A stretch of 64,000 nucleotides of DNA from Nocardia gamkensis NBRC 108242 (GCF_001612985.1 NZ_BDBM01000038.1:1-64000); one strand, 5' to 3'; positions 8,919 to 17,571 are shown, numbered from the stretch's first letter. Numbers and translations are program-made. Notes: generated from the letters alone by a model not told the origin.

Positions 8919-10856
8919 ATGCCGAACAGCATGGAAATCGACCCTGCCGTTTTGCGTCAGCTGGCCGACCAGCACGACCGGGTCGCGCACGACACCAGGG
9001 AATGGGCCAAACCGCCCACGGAATGGCTCGCGAACTTCCTGCCCACCTACGGCAAGATCGCCTATCCGGTCTACGAAGCGCTGGAACGGTACTACGACGC
9101 CCGGCAGCGGGCGGGTGAGGCGCTGGCCAGCGAACACGATCGCACCGCTGACTCGCTGCGCGCGTCCGCGAACGCCTACGAACAATCCGACGAGGATTTC
9201 GCCAGCCACATCCGACAGGCAGGCGGCCTGACCGACACACCGTCCCCGACGGCGCCCCCCGGAACCTCGACCGATCCCTTCGGTTCGAACCGCCCGATCA
9301 CGCCGACCGGGTCCGTGCCCGGTGATGGCCCGGTGACGGCCGATCCCAGTTCGGCCAAGCCGGTGTCCACCGGTCCCGCGGCGGCGGGCCCCGGCACCGC
9401 CGAGGACAACCCGCTCGCGACTTCGCCGGGTGGACCCAACGGGGCATCGCCTACGGGTACGGGTGTGCCCGGCGCGACCGCCGCTTCGACGGATCCGGGG
9501 AGCACCAATGGCGCGGGCACGCCGAACGCGACCGGAACCGGAACGTCGACACCCGGTGGGCCGTCGAGCACCGGCGTGACCGCGCCGGCGACGGCGGGCG
9601 TGCCGCCCGCGGGAGTCGGCCCGCTCAACGCGACCCCGGACGATCGAGCCGCCACGCAGCCGCCCAGCGGCGCGACGGGCCGAACGGACATGCCGCCCAT
9701 GCCGGTGCCGGTCGCGAGCCCGTTCGCCGCCGCCGTCGCCTCGGCGAAGGACAAGGAGGCGGAACCCGCGTACGTGGTCGGCGGCCAGGTGAACGACGAC
9801 CTGGTGCTGGCCAAGACGCTGCTCGGCAGCGTTCTCGCCGCCGTGGACTCGCCGGTGGGCATGGCCTGGGCTGTCGCGGTGATGCGGGGTCCAGGGGGAA
9901 CGGGCGTCTTCATCACGTCGAACGAAGGCCGCGGCTGGTTGCCCGCCGGGTTGTTCCTGCCGCGTGAGGTCTCCACTCCGTGGAACTGGGACGAGTTGCT
10001 CGCCGCCGACGAAGGCGCGGGATCGCCATGGGAAGGCGTCACCGACCCGGCCCGGGTATTGGCGGAATTCGGCCTCGCCTGGGGCGCGAAGGCGAACGCG
10101 AATCTGTCGGCCCTCGTCTCGTCCGGGCCGATCGATCCGGGCTTGCGCTCACGATTCGGAGAAGCGGCGATGGAGGGGCTCATCAGCCCGTCCTACGACG
10201 TCGACCTGCGCGAGTTCACCCCGGATACGGCCGACCGTCTCGGCTTGACCGGTTCGATCGCGGGCCTGGAACACGTTTCGTCGGTACCGGACACCCAGGT
10301 GCAGTCGCGCTGTGTGGAACTGGCCGTGGATGCCCACGGGCAAGTCGGCCGGTCCGGATCGGTACCCGCCGAAGCCGCCGCGTCGCGCCGGGTCCGGGAA
10401 CGGATCCTGGCCGACCTGCAAGCCGGAAGGCCGGTGCCGCGCGAGCTGTGGGACGAACTGCGCGACGCCGACGACCTGCTGGCGGCGTCGATGCTCGGGC
10501 AGCGGGTCGACGTGGGCCGGGTGGAGATCGGGCAGCTGCGACTGGACGCCGGGGTTTCGCCGTTGCGCGGCATGGTCTTCGAGCGGCGCTGCAACGAACT
10601 GGTGCTGCTGCTGGCGAACGAGCCGAGCAGGCAGACACTGCGCGACGCCGTCTATGCCCATGAACAGATCACGCTGCACCCGCAGTTCGTCTCGACCCCG
10701 GCGCCCGTCTCGACCGCCGTGCAGCCCGAGCGCGTCGCCCGGCCCGCCTCGGTTCCGTCGGTCACCGCACCGGAAGTCGCCGGAGGGCCGCCGCCTACCG
10801 TCGTGGCCGCGCCCTCGACGCCACCGCCTGCGGTGGCGCCTCCGGAGCGGTCGTGA
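8919..10856 (+). CDS. EspC-like head fused to Rv3899c-like C-terminal domain (paralogue 2)
   Basis: A 645-residue protein from ATG 8919, with GGAAAGGA about ten bases upstream. A second ATG at 8931 is possible. Residues 1-105 form an EspC/WXG100-like helical hairpin (PAVLRQLADQHDRVAHDTREW, ending in ASANAYEQSDEDFASHIRQAGG with Y-E-Q-S-D as a YxxxD signal). Residues 105-280 are a Gly/Thr/Pro-rich linker. Residues about 283-600 are homologous to the C-terminus of the protein at 6219 (shared phrases SNEGRGW, STPW, DPARVLAEFG). The head domain that is a separate gene (5891) for paralogue 1 is therefore fused here. It is a likely ESX substrate or periplasmic/cell-wall factor, ending before a strong hairpin at 10884. 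Confidence 0.82.
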   Translation: MPNSMEIDPAVLRQLADQHDRVAHDTREWAKPPTEWLANFLPTYGKIAYPVYEALERYYDARQRAGEALASEHDRTADSLRASANAYEQSDEDFASHIRQAGGLTDTPSPTAPPGTSTDPFGSNRPITPTGSVPGDGPVTADPSSAKPVSTGPAAAGPGTAEDNPLATSPGGPNGASPTGTGVPGATAASTDPGSTNGAGTPNATGTGTSTPGGPSSTGVTAPATAGVPPAGVGPLNATPDDRAATQPPSGATGRTDMPPMPVPVASPFAAAVASAKDKEAEPAYVVGGQVNDDLVLAKTLLGSVLAAVDSPVGMAWAVAVMRGPGGTGVFITSNEGRGWLPAGLFLPREVSTPWNWDELLAADEGAGSPWEGVTDPARVLAEFGLAWGAKANANLSALVSSGPIDPGLRSRFGEAAMEGLISPSYDVDLREFTPDTADRLGLTGSIAGLEHVSSVPDTQVQSRCVELAVDAHGQVGRSGSVPAEAAASRRVRERILADLQAGRPVPRELWDELRDADDLLAASMLGQRVDVGRVEIGQLRLDAGVSPLRGMVFERRCNELVLLLANEPSRQTLRDAVYAHEQITLHPQFVSTPAPVSTAVQPERVARPASVPSVTAPEVAGGPPPTVVAAPSTPPPAVAPPERS

Positions 10857-11359
10857 AAAACGCTCCGCGATAAGTGATCCGGCGCTGACCGGGTCGCGGC
10901 AGGCCCGTCCTGCCGCGACCCGGTCAGCACTCTTCTCAATTCGACGACGAACTATTCCGACTCGGAGGCGGGCTCAACGAGGCGATGCGACGCGTGACCG
11001 GTGACGACACGAGTCCCAGCAGCTCGCGGACAGCCACTCACAGACGGGCAGCGGCTGTCCCGCAATGAGTGATCGACTTCGATGACGGGGGTGCAGCGCA
11101 TTTCCCGGGCCGCTCCTGCCCGCCCGGTGCCGCGCTGCGGCGGCTGGGAGATCGGTGTGATCGACAGAAACCGAACCGGGGGCTATCTCAGTAATTCCTC
11201 GAGCCGCACCGCTTACCGGACCCGGACCGGCCGGTGCCCGGCTCCACCCATGCGACGTGCGCGGATCGGTACGACGCCGGTAGCGCGCAGTCCGCCTCCC
11301 TGGGCGCCGAATCGGCGAAAGGCGCAGTGGGTTGCCGACCGGAAAGGCGCTGGATCGGG
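10857..11359. other. convergent intergenic region
   Basis: About 500 bases between the convergent genes ending at 10856 (plus) and 11360 (minus). It contains the perfect 20-bp hairpin at 10884-10928 and nothing else I can support. Open frames here lack ribosome-binding sites and protein-like composition. Confidence 0.6.
10884..10928 (+). terminator. strong hairpin terminator
   Basis: A perfect 20-bp inverted repeat (10884-10903 with 10909-10928) and a 5-base loop, followed by ACTCTTCT. It sits 27 bases after the stop of the gene ending at 10856 and should end the transcript that starts near 8884. Confidence 0.8.
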
Positions 11360-12481
11360 CTACGCCTCGATGACGGGGGCGGCTTCCGCTTCCTGTTCGT
11401 CAACGACAGCCGCATCCTGTGTGGGCTCCCCGCCCGGCCGGTCGGACGCGGCGCGGTCCCTGGTCAGCCGAACCGGTATCACGGCGGGTGCCGTGGTCAC
11501 CGTCGGAGTGGCGTTCGGGTCGTCTGCCGGTGCGGTATTCGCCGCCGGGGCGGCGGTGACGCCGCCGGGCTCCGCGGTGGCCGGTTGCGCGGCAGGCGGT
11601 TGCGCGTTCGGATCGCCCGGGGGCGGCGCGGCAGCGGGCGCGGCCTGATTGCCGGGCGGCGGTGCCTGGCCCGGCTGTCCCGGAGCGCCCTTGTGCTCGT
11701 TCTCCTCGGCCTTCTTCGCCTTGTCCTCGTCGGCTTTCTGCATCATCTCGGGTATCTGCGAGATCAGCGGCATCGCCGCCATCGGCAGCATCGCGAGCAT
11801 CGGCAACAGTGACGACAGTCCTCCGTCACCACCCCCGCCGCTACCGCTGCTGCCTGCGGACGTGCCCCCTCCGCTGTTCTGACCGCCGCCGTTCGAGTTG
11901 CCCTTCCCGTTGCCGTTGGCCATGTCCTCGTTGAGGTCGGCGATCGCGGTGACCTTGTCGTAGACCGCCTCTACGGCGGCGGCGACCGCCTTGAGCAAGG
12001 GAAGCTCCTGAGCGGGCTTGAGTTTGGCGCTGCCCGCGGCCTTCAGCTTCGTATTCAGTTCGGTCACGATGGTCTTGATGGACCGCAGGGCCTGCACCTG
12101 TTCGGCGGCGACCGTGACGGAGGTCTTGACCACCTGATCGTCCATCTGCAGCAATTTCAGCTGCCTGGCCTCGACCTTGTCGACGGTCTTGCGGTATTCG
12201 TCGTCCGCCTCGCCCTTGCCGAGGGTTTCGTAGATCGCGGGCTTGAGCAGGTCGTCGACTTTCGGCGGGGGAGTGGTCATGCCACGGCCGAGCAGGTCCA
12301 CGGCGGTCTGAATGGCGGTGTCGGCCAATGCGATGAAGGCGCGCAGCCCTTCCGACGCACCGGCCGGGCAGTGCAAATCGACCAGCCAGAAATGCTTGGC
12401 CTCGGAGGCGTAGCTCGCCAGGGGGCCGGATGCCGACACCGCCGCCTTTTTGGCTTCGGTATTCGTCGCCGTCGTCACCAT
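11360..12481 (-). CDS. ESX-associated helical protein with proline-rich tail
   Basis: A 373-residue protein on the minus strand. I chose ATG 12481 (MVTTATNTEAKK). The upstream in-frame ATG at 12514 overlaps the GACAAT element of the motif A promoter and would lie at or before the transcription start. Residues about 5-185 are almost entirely helical (YASEAKHFWLVDLHCPAG, then long Lys/Glu/Leu/Ala helices with coiled-coil character). Residues 190-235 are Gly/Asn/Ser-rich. A Met/Pro/Leu stretch (PMLAMLPMAAMPLIS) follows near 230. The rest is Pro/Ala/Gln-rich. This layout resembles the mycobacterial EspE/EspF-like and DUF4226-type ESX proteins. It is divergent from the NlpC/P60 gene and shares the palindrome at 12524. 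Confidence 0.75.
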   Translation of the reverse strand: MVTTATNTEAKKAAVSASGPLASYASEAKHFWLVDLHCPAGASEGLRAFIALADTAIQTAVDLLGRGMTTPPPKVDDLLKPAIYETLGKGEADDEYRKTVDKVEARQLKLLQMDDQVVKTSVTVAAEQVQALRSIKTIVTELNTKLKAAGSAKLKPAQELPLLKAVAAAVEAVYDKVTAIADLNEDMANGNGKGNSNGGGQNSGGGTSAGSSGSGGGGDGGLSSLLPMLAMLPMAAMPLISQIPEMMQKADEDKAKKAEENEHKGAPGQPGQAPPPGNQAAPAAAPPPGDPNAQPPAAQPATAEPGGVTAAPAANTAPADDPNATPTVTTAPAVIPVRLTRDRAASDRPGGEPTQDAAVVDEQEAEAAPVIEA

Positions 12482-12512
12482 GCCGCCGCCACCGCCTCTC
12501 AGAAGTCCTCCC

Positions 12513-12539
12513 ATTGTCTCCGCTTCCCGATTCTGGGAA
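12513..12539. promoter_or_regulatory. motif A palindrome in a divergent promoter
   Basis: TTCCCGATTCTGGGAA at 12524-12539. On the minus strand it is followed after five bases by GACAAT (12518-12513), the same spacing as at 419 and 8857, so it is the promoter of the minus gene 12481-11360. The palindrome also precedes the plus gene at 12658 and may control both directions. Confidence 0.55.
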
Positions 12540-12560
12540 GTGGTTCATAGTTCGATTACC

Positions 12561-12576
12561 CACCCAGGAATGGGAA
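12561..12576. promoter_or_regulatory. degenerate motif A palindrome
   Basis: CACCCAGGAATGGGAA, with an intact right half and a weak left half, 21 bases after the good palindrome at 12524 and before the NlpC/P60 gene at 12658. It may be a second, weaker site for the plus-strand promoter. Confidence 0.3.
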
Positions 12577-12657
12577 TACGGCCGGATCGGTCCGGGCGAC
12601 ACAATAACGAGAAGAGTGTGAGAGGCGGTCGGTGATGAGCGATGGCGAGTCGGTCGA

Positions 12658-13605
12658 ATGGCGCAGGCACTGACGAACGACCTGGACGGAGTGCTCCGAT
12701 CGCTACTCGAGCTGTACGGCGCCGGCCAACCCGCCGGCCAGGCGGCGAGTGCGACCCAAGCGCTCGCGGCCGAACTGCGGGTCGCGTCCGGGGCGGTGGC
12801 CGTACGCTACGGCGAGGCGCAGGGCATGCAGCTGTCGATCGCGGAATCGCATGCGGGCAAGGACAGCATCGTCGGCAAGACCGTCGGCGAGTCCGGTGAC
12901 GGAACGGTCAACGGCCGCGGCCGCCTGACCAATCACATCGCGGATTTCCAGAGCAGGATGCAGGCGATCGCCGCGGTGGGCGATACCCGCTTCAGCGGTC
13001 CCGCGCTGCTGGATGCCGCGCAGTCCACCATCTCCAACGCCACCAAGCAGGTCGACGCCGATGTCGCCGCCGCACGGCAACAGGCCGCGCAGATCATGCC
13101 GCCCGCGACGCCGGCGACCAGGCAGGCCCGGCACGGCGGTGCGCCGCGCAGGCGGCGACGGACGCGCTCGAGGTCCAGGTCCGCTTCCCGGCTGCGCCGC
13201 AACAACCCGGTCCGCTCCGACGGGACGAAGGGCAGCAACGCGGTGCTGGCCGCCAGCGACTGGCTCGGTACGCCCTACGTCTGGGGCGGGGGCGGCGCGG
13301 GCGGACCCAGCGGCGGCGGGTTCGACTGCTCGGGTCTGACGCAGTACGCCATCGCCCAGGCCAGTCACGGCGAAGTGGTGCTGCCCCGAACGACGTACGA
13401 GCAGATCTACAGCGGCGTCCGCGTGCATCCCGAGGATGTGCGCCCGGGTGACCTGGTGTTCCCCGCCGGATCATTCAGCACGCGCGGGCCCGAGCATGTG
13501 CAGCTGGCCGCCGGCAACGGCATGGTCATCGAGGCGCCCTACACCGGCTCGACCGTGAAGTGGTCGCGTATGCCGAGCGAAGCCGTCGTCGTGCGCGTGC
13601 TGTGA
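12658..13605 (+). CDS. NlpC/P60-family cell-wall hydrolase of the ESX locus
   Basis: A 315-residue protein. ATG 12658 is the first possible start after an in-frame stop. Residues 1-150 are helical and resemble a WXG100/EspC-like secretion head. Residues 155-185 are very basic (Arg/Ser-rich). Residues 195-315 are an NlpC/P60 domain: TPYVWGGGG, GGFDCSGLTQYA with catalytic Cys224, PGDLVF, and PEHVQLAAG with catalytic His280. NlpC/P60 enzymes cleave D-Glu/iso-Glu to diaminopimelate bonds in peptidoglycan. No Sec signal peptide is present, so export through ESX is plausible. A peptidoglycan hydrolase next to ESX could open the wall for the secretion machine or act as a secreted effector; both are inference. 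It is followed closely by the gene at 13633. Confidence 0.85.
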   Translation: MAQALTNDLDGVLRSLLELYGAGQPAGQAASATQALAAELRVASGAVAVRYGEAQGMQLSIAESHAGKDSIVGKTVGESGDGTVNGRGRLTNHIADFQSRMQAIAAVGDTRFSGPALLDAAQSTISNATKQVDADVAAARQQAAQIMPPATPATRQARHGGAPRRRRRTRSRSRSASRLRRNNPVRSDGTKGSNAVLAASDWLGTPYVWGGGGAGGPSGGGFDCSGLTQYAIAQASHGEVVLPRTTYEQIYSGVRVHPEDVRPGDLVFPAGSFSTRGPEHVQLAAGNGMVIEAPYTGSTVKWSRMPSEAVVVRVL

Positions 13606-13632
13606 GCCGATGATCGGGGAGGAGAGCGCAGC

Positions 13633-15264
13633 GTGGCTATAGACATCCCCAGCGAGGTCGCGCTCTTCCTCAACATCTGCGGCATCCCGTACCCGGACAT
13701 CAACGAGGACGACGTACGCGCCCTCGCCGGGCATGTGCGCACCTTCGCCGAGCAGGTGCAGGGCACGCACGACTCGGCGACCGGCGTGATAGACCAGATG
13801 GGGGCGTTCTACTCGGGGGAGTCCTACCAGCAGCTCGTCGCCACGTGGGCGACCATGAGTTCGACCCACATGCGGCAACTCGAGAGTGCGTGCAAGCTCG
13901 TGGGGCAGGCACTCGAGGTGGCGGCGACGGTGATCACCGCGGTGAAGGTGGCCGTCCTGGCCGAACTCGCCGCCTTGGCCGCGACCTACGCCTCGATCAT
14001 GATCACACCGCCGCTCGCTCCTTCCGCGCCGCTGGTCGCCGCCGCCGCGCGCAAGCTGTGCGAGCAGATGGCGCAGTACCTGATCGGCTATATCGTCGCC
14101 GAAGTCATCGGCAAGGCGATCGAACCGCTCGAGCAGGCCATCGATGACATGGTCAAGGGGATCGTCTACGACGCCACCCGCGACGCGCTCGACATCCCGT
14201 CGTCGGGCAAACCCACGCCGCTGCGCATCGACCCGGACGCGGTGCAGCATTTCGCGAAAGTGCTCGACGATCACGCCGACGACATCATGCGGCACGCGGC
14301 GACGTTCGCGGAGAATGTCGCGACACTCGACTTCACGACATCGACGCCATTCGACGACGCGGTGCCGCCCACCACGACGGCCGGCGGCTCTCCCCCCGGA
14401 CCCGTACCGACTCCGGAGCAATTGATTCGGCGGCACGGCGAACACCCCGAGGCACGCTTCGGCCCCGCCGCGGCGGGGCCGACCGTCATCGACAGACACG
14501 GAACCGATGATGCGCGCGTCCCTGCCGCCATGCGCGACGCCGCGAACCCCGCAGCGGCCGGGGGACGAGCGGCCGATCGAAACGGAGGCGGCGCGGGCGC
14601 GCCGGACCGGACCGCCGACCGGTCGGCCGCACCCGCCGGGACCGGACCTCGTGATCCTGGCTTGAATCCCGCGAAGATGTCGCCGGTCGCCGCCGTCGCG
14701 CCGAACGACGCGAACCCGAACGCGGACCGGGCGGCAGAAGTCGCGAGCCCCCGTGCCGTGTCCGCGCGGGACGGCGCCGACGCCGCGAGGGCGGCCACCC
14801 ACGACGTGGCACCCGAGGTTCCGGCGCGGGGAGCGTTCGATTCCGAGGTTCGCCCGGCAGGCTCCGAGTCGGGCGTCGCCGCAGCCGCCGTCGACGTGCC
14901 CCCGGTCGACACGCGCACCCCCGACAGTCCCGAGATGGGAGGTCCGCTGACCGGCGCGGCCACTCCTTGGGGACGTGCGGGGCAACCGCCGGTCGCGTCG
15001 GATCCTGCTGCGAAGCCGGCGCATCCCGCGAAGGTTCCGCCGAAAGTACGTCGGCCCGCGGCCACTCCGTGGACCAAGAAACGCCGGACGCGGGAGGCTC
15101 CCGCCGTGGTGCACGCGCCGTCCGCGAGGCCGCCGCTGCGTTCGGTCCCGGAAAAGGGTTCCGAAGGAAACGGCGCGGTGAGCGCCGGTGTCGCCGACGC
15201 GCCCCCGGCGCCCTCGCGGGTAACGGCTCCGGCGGCCGATCGCATCGACCCGCCCCCTCCCTGA
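13633..15264 (+). CDS. CpnT N-terminal-like / WXG100-like ESX protein without a toxin domain
   Basis: A 543-residue protein with a GTG start and GGGGAGGAGAG ribosome-binding site, 27 bases after the NlpC/P60 gene. Residues 1-230 match the pattern of the WXG100-like N-terminal domain of CpnT and related polymorphic toxins: EVALFLNICGIPYPDINEDDVRALA near the start, then long helices with a YSGESYQQLVATWATMSSTHM segment near 60-80 and a hydrophobic stretch near 100-135. Residues about 240-540 are Pro/Ala/Asp-rich, with TPWGRAG and TPWTKKRR near the end. There is no recognisable toxin or enzyme domain at the C-terminus, unlike CpnT. It probably acts as secreted scaffold or cargo; the function is unknown. 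Confidence 0.78.
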   Translation: MAIDIPSEVALFLNICGIPYPDINEDDVRALAGHVRTFAEQVQGTHDSATGVIDQMGAFYSGESYQQLVATWATMSSTHMRQLESACKLVGQALEVAATVITAVKVAVLAELAALAATYASIMITPPLAPSAPLVAAAARKLCEQMAQYLIGYIVAEVIGKAIEPLEQAIDDMVKGIVYDATRDALDIPSSGKPTPLRIDPDAVQHFAKVLDDHADDIMRHAATFAENVATLDFTTSTPFDDAVPPTTTAGGSPPGPVPTPEQLIRRHGEHPEARFGPAAAGPTVIDRHGTDDARVPAAMRDAANPAAAGGRAADRNGGGAGAPDRTADRSAAPAGTGPRDPGLNPAKMSPVAAVAPNDANPNADRAAEVASPRAVSARDGADAARAATHDVAPEVPARGAFDSEVRPAGSESGVAAAAVDVPPVDTRTPDSPEMGGPLTGAATPWGRAGQPPVASDPAAKPAHPAKVPPKVRRPAATPWTKKRRTREAPAVVHAPSARPPLRSVPEKGSEGNGAVSAGVADAPPAPSRVTAPAADRIDPPPP

Positions 15265-15288
15265 CCGAAAACGCCCGTGACGCAAGAA

Positions 15289-15316
15289 AACCCATTCCCA
15301 GATGCGGGAATGGGTT
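15289..15316. promoter_or_regulatory. motif A palindrome within an 11-bp hairpin
   Basis: TTCCCAGATGCGGGAA at 15295-15310 is extended by flanking AACCCA/TGGGTT to an 11-bp perfect stem with a six-base loop. No T-run follows, so it is not an ordinary terminator. It lies 25 bases after the stop of the gene ending at 15264 and 70 bases before a strong terminator. Confidence 0.5.
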
Positions 15317-15384
15317 GCTGAGTCCGAAGGTTGGCAGTGGTAGACGTAGGCCATCGAGGCTGCGGCCTCTGGTGTCCAACCCCC

Positions 15385-15426
15385 GCAACGGCCGGTGGCC
15401 TGCCGGTGCCACCGGCCGTTGCTTTT
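15385..15426 (+). terminator. strong intrinsic terminator
   Basis: A perfect 14-bp stem (15385-15398 with 15409-15422) with a 10-base loop, followed directly by TTTT. It ends plus-strand transcription from the cargo operon and possibly a short transcript starting at the motif A site at 15295. Confidence 0.85.
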
Positions 15427-15502
15427 GGGTTCAGATCGTCGGGATGAGGGACCGGCGATCTGTGTTCAGACAGTACCCTCTTCTGTCGGAACGTTCAATA
15501 GC

Positions 15503-15522
15503 GTGCACCTAAATAGCGGCAA
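15503..15522. promoter_or_regulatory. degenerate motif B palindrome
   Basis: GTGCACCTAAATAGCGGCAA aligns with GTGCCGCTAAGTAGCGGGAC at 54256 in 16 of 20 positions. The left half-site has two changes. It lies in the AT-richer part of the gap before eccA. Confidence 0.35.
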
Positions 15523-15639
15523 GAATTTTGCGGAAGCCCTGTGACCTGCTGCGCGGCGGCTGGGGGACCGGATCGCGGCTGGCCAGCCGCCGCCGAAGGG
15601 GTCGTCTGCAGGCGGATGATTGCCGACCCCGAGGTAAAC

Positions 15640-15659
15640 ATACCGTTAACTGACGGCAC
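15640..15659. promoter_or_regulatory. motif B palindrome (reverse orientation)
   Basis: The reverse complement reads GTGCCGTCAGTTAACGGTAT, flanked by AAC as at 47621 and 42071. It closely matches the sites before gdh, ansP and the DHFR-like gene. It is 134 bases upstream of the eccA start and 47 bases before a motif A site. Confidence 0.5.
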
Positions 15660-15705
15660 GTTCAAAATTGGCATGTGATTGCCGCGGCGAGCGGCGCTGC
15701 CAGTC

Positions 15706-15721
15706 TTCCCATCATTGGGAA
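15706..15721. promoter_or_regulatory. perfect motif A palindrome upstream of eccA
   Basis: TTCCCATCATTGGGAA, a perfect TTCCCA-N4-TGGGAA palindrome 72 bases before the GTG start of eccA. It should belong to the promoter of the ESX core operon. Confidence 0.6.
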
Positions 15722-15793
15722 GTTGCCGAGTCCGGAGCGTGACCGCCGGAATCTATCGTTCGAGCAGGCTAGATCGGCGGAAGGGAAGTCCGA

Positions 15794-17554
15794 GTGTCAG
15801 CGGCCGAGGACGCGTTCTACACGGGTGTTCAGAATCTTGGGTTGGTCGCCGGTGGCCTGCGCAACGAGCAGCATGCGGCGGCGGCGTTTCGGGCCGCCAC
15901 CGATCTCGACCCGGACATGTGCGACGCCTGGCTGGGCCGCGCCATGGCGGGGGAGGTCACCTCGGAGGTGATCTACGGCGCCTACCGCTCGGTGCACAAT
16001 CTCTACCGCGACCAGCAGCGGGCCGGGCTGGTCGATCGCGCGCTGTGGTGCCAGGTCGAGATCGGCATGTACGGACTGCGCGTCGCCATGGCCGACCGCG
16101 ATCAGATCGCCATCGCGCAGGCGTGCTCGTATGCCGAAGGCGGTGAATGGCAGGAAGCCGCGGCGATTCTCGACGAGGTCCCCCGCGACGACGTCTCCGA
16201 CTTCGTGCGCATGTCGCTGTACTTCCGGACCAAGCAATGGCCGGAGGTGCTCGCCCTGCGCACCGCGCGACCGTCGCTGGAGGACGGCCTCCTCGACATC
16301 GCCGCCGAATTGATGACCGCCCAGTCGCTGGCGCACCTGGGCCGCTTCGGCGAGGCCATGCCGCGCGCGCAGCGGATCGTGGAGGACAGCTCCTCGGGCA
16401 GTCTGTCCTACATCTGGGCCGACGCGCACTTCCTGCTCGGCATGCTGATGCGGCACAACGGCGATCACGACGCCGCCGAGAAGGTCCTCAAGGGGCTCCA
16501 GGGTTCGGCGCTGTGGCCCGAACGCGAGGAATGGCAGCGCGCGGTGCGGGACAAGTCGTACCGATTCGAGGTCGCCACCGCGGAACTCATCGCGTCCCGG
16601 ACCAACAGGTGGGACCCGAAGACGGGTGACGATCCGCGCGAAGCGGCCGCCACCGCGGCGCGGGCGGAGCGCGAGAGTCTCCTCACGGAGGCCTCGGACC
16701 TGTTGCAGGCGCAGATCGGCATGGATTCGGTCAAGGAACAGGTCGACCGGCTCAAGTCCGGCGTGCTGATGGACCAGGTGCGCGCCAAGCGCGGGCTCGC
16801 CGTGGATTCGAAGTCGCAGCACCTGATCTTCTCGGGTCCGCCCGGCACCGGCAAGACGACCATCGCCCGCGTGATCGCCAAGATCTTCGCAGGCCTGGGT
16901 GTCGTGGAGAACGCCGACGTGATCGAGGTGTCGCGCAACGACATGGTCGGCACCCACTTGGGCCATACGGCGCCCAAGACCAACGCGCTGATCGACTCGG
17001 CGCTCGGCGGTGTGCTCTTCATCGACGAGGCGTACACGCTGATCCAGGAAGGTCTCTCCGGCGGCGACGCGTTCGGTAAGGAAGCGGTGGACACGCTGCT
17101 GGCGCGGATGGAGAACGATAGGGACAAGCTCGTGGTGATCATCGCCGGATACGAGGACCAGATCGATCGGTTCCTCGCGTCCAACGACGGCCTCGCCTCG
17201 CGATTCACCAAGCGCATCCGTTTCGCCAGCTACGGCGCCGACGAGTTGGTGCAGATCGCCGAGCACATCGCGCGGAACAAGGACTCCATCCTGTCCGAGC
17301 AGGCACGTGAGGTGCTGCGCCTGCGCTGCGAGGAGTTGGCGGGGCAGACCAAGAACGGACGGCGGCTGATCGATCTGGCCGGTAACGGCCGGTTCGTGCG
17401 CAACGTGGTCGAGGCCGCCGAAGCCGAGCGCGACTACCGCTTCACCAGGGAGAACGCCGACATCGCCGCGATGACCGACGAAGAGCTCATGACGATCGAC
17501 GCGTTCGACGTCAGCGCGGCGCTGGAGGGCTTGGCGCCGAGCACGCGAGTGTGA
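15794..17554 (+). CDS. eccA: EccA, ESX AAA+ ATPase
   Basis: A 586-residue protein with a GTG start behind GGAAGGGAAG. Residues 1-280 form a helical TPR-like domain (repeated A..A...D..M..AW units). Residues about 310-580 form a CbxX/CfqX-type AAA+ domain with Walker A GPPGTGKTT (Lys354), Walker B LFIDEAYTL (Asp411, Glu412) and a C-terminal helical lid. EccA proteins of ESX systems are cytosolic ATPases thought to act on EspG-bound PE/PPE or Esp cargo. Length and both domains match the family, so it looks intact. It is the first gene of the core cluster, preceded by motif A, and is followed by eccB after a gap carrying a second motif A site. Confidence 0.95.
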   Translation: MSAAEDAFYTGVQNLGLVAGGLRNEQHAAAAFRAATDLDPDMCDAWLGRAMAGEVTSEVIYGAYRSVHNLYRDQQRAGLVDRALWCQVEIGMYGLRVAMADRDQIAIAQACSYAEGGEWQEAAAILDEVPRDDVSDFVRMSLYFRTKQWPEVLALRTARPSLEDGLLDIAAELMTAQSLAHLGRFGEAMPRAQRIVEDSSSGSLSYIWADAHFLLGMLMRHNGDHDAAEKVLKGLQGSALWPEREEWQRAVRDKSYRFEVATAELIASRTNRWDPKTGDDPREAAATAARAERESLLTEASDLLQAQIGMDSVKEQVDRLKSGVLMDQVRAKRGLAVDSKSQHLIFSGPPGTGKTTIARVIAKIFAGLGVVENADVIEVSRNDMVGTHLGHTAPKTNALIDSALGGVLFIDEAYTLIQEGLSGGDAFGKEAVDTLLARMENDRDKLVVIIAGYEDQIDRFLASNDGLASRFTKRIRFASYGADELVQIAEHIARNKDSILSEQAREVLRLRCEELAGQTKNGRRLIDLAGNGRFVRNVVEAAEAERDYRFTRENADIAAMTDEELMTIDAFDVSAALEGLAPSTRV

Positions 17555-17571
17555 GGCGTCCGCTGATCCGA

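Larger units (their letters stand above)
15265..15793. other. intergenic region with three regulatory palindromes and a terminator
   Basis: About 530 bases between the cargo operon and eccA. It holds a motif A site inside a longer hairpin (15289-15316), a strong terminator (15385-15426), one degenerate and one good motif B site (15503 and 15640), and a perfect motif A site (15706). Local AT content is higher around 15480-15535 and 15635-15680. No protein-coding frame is convincing here. Confidence 0.65.
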
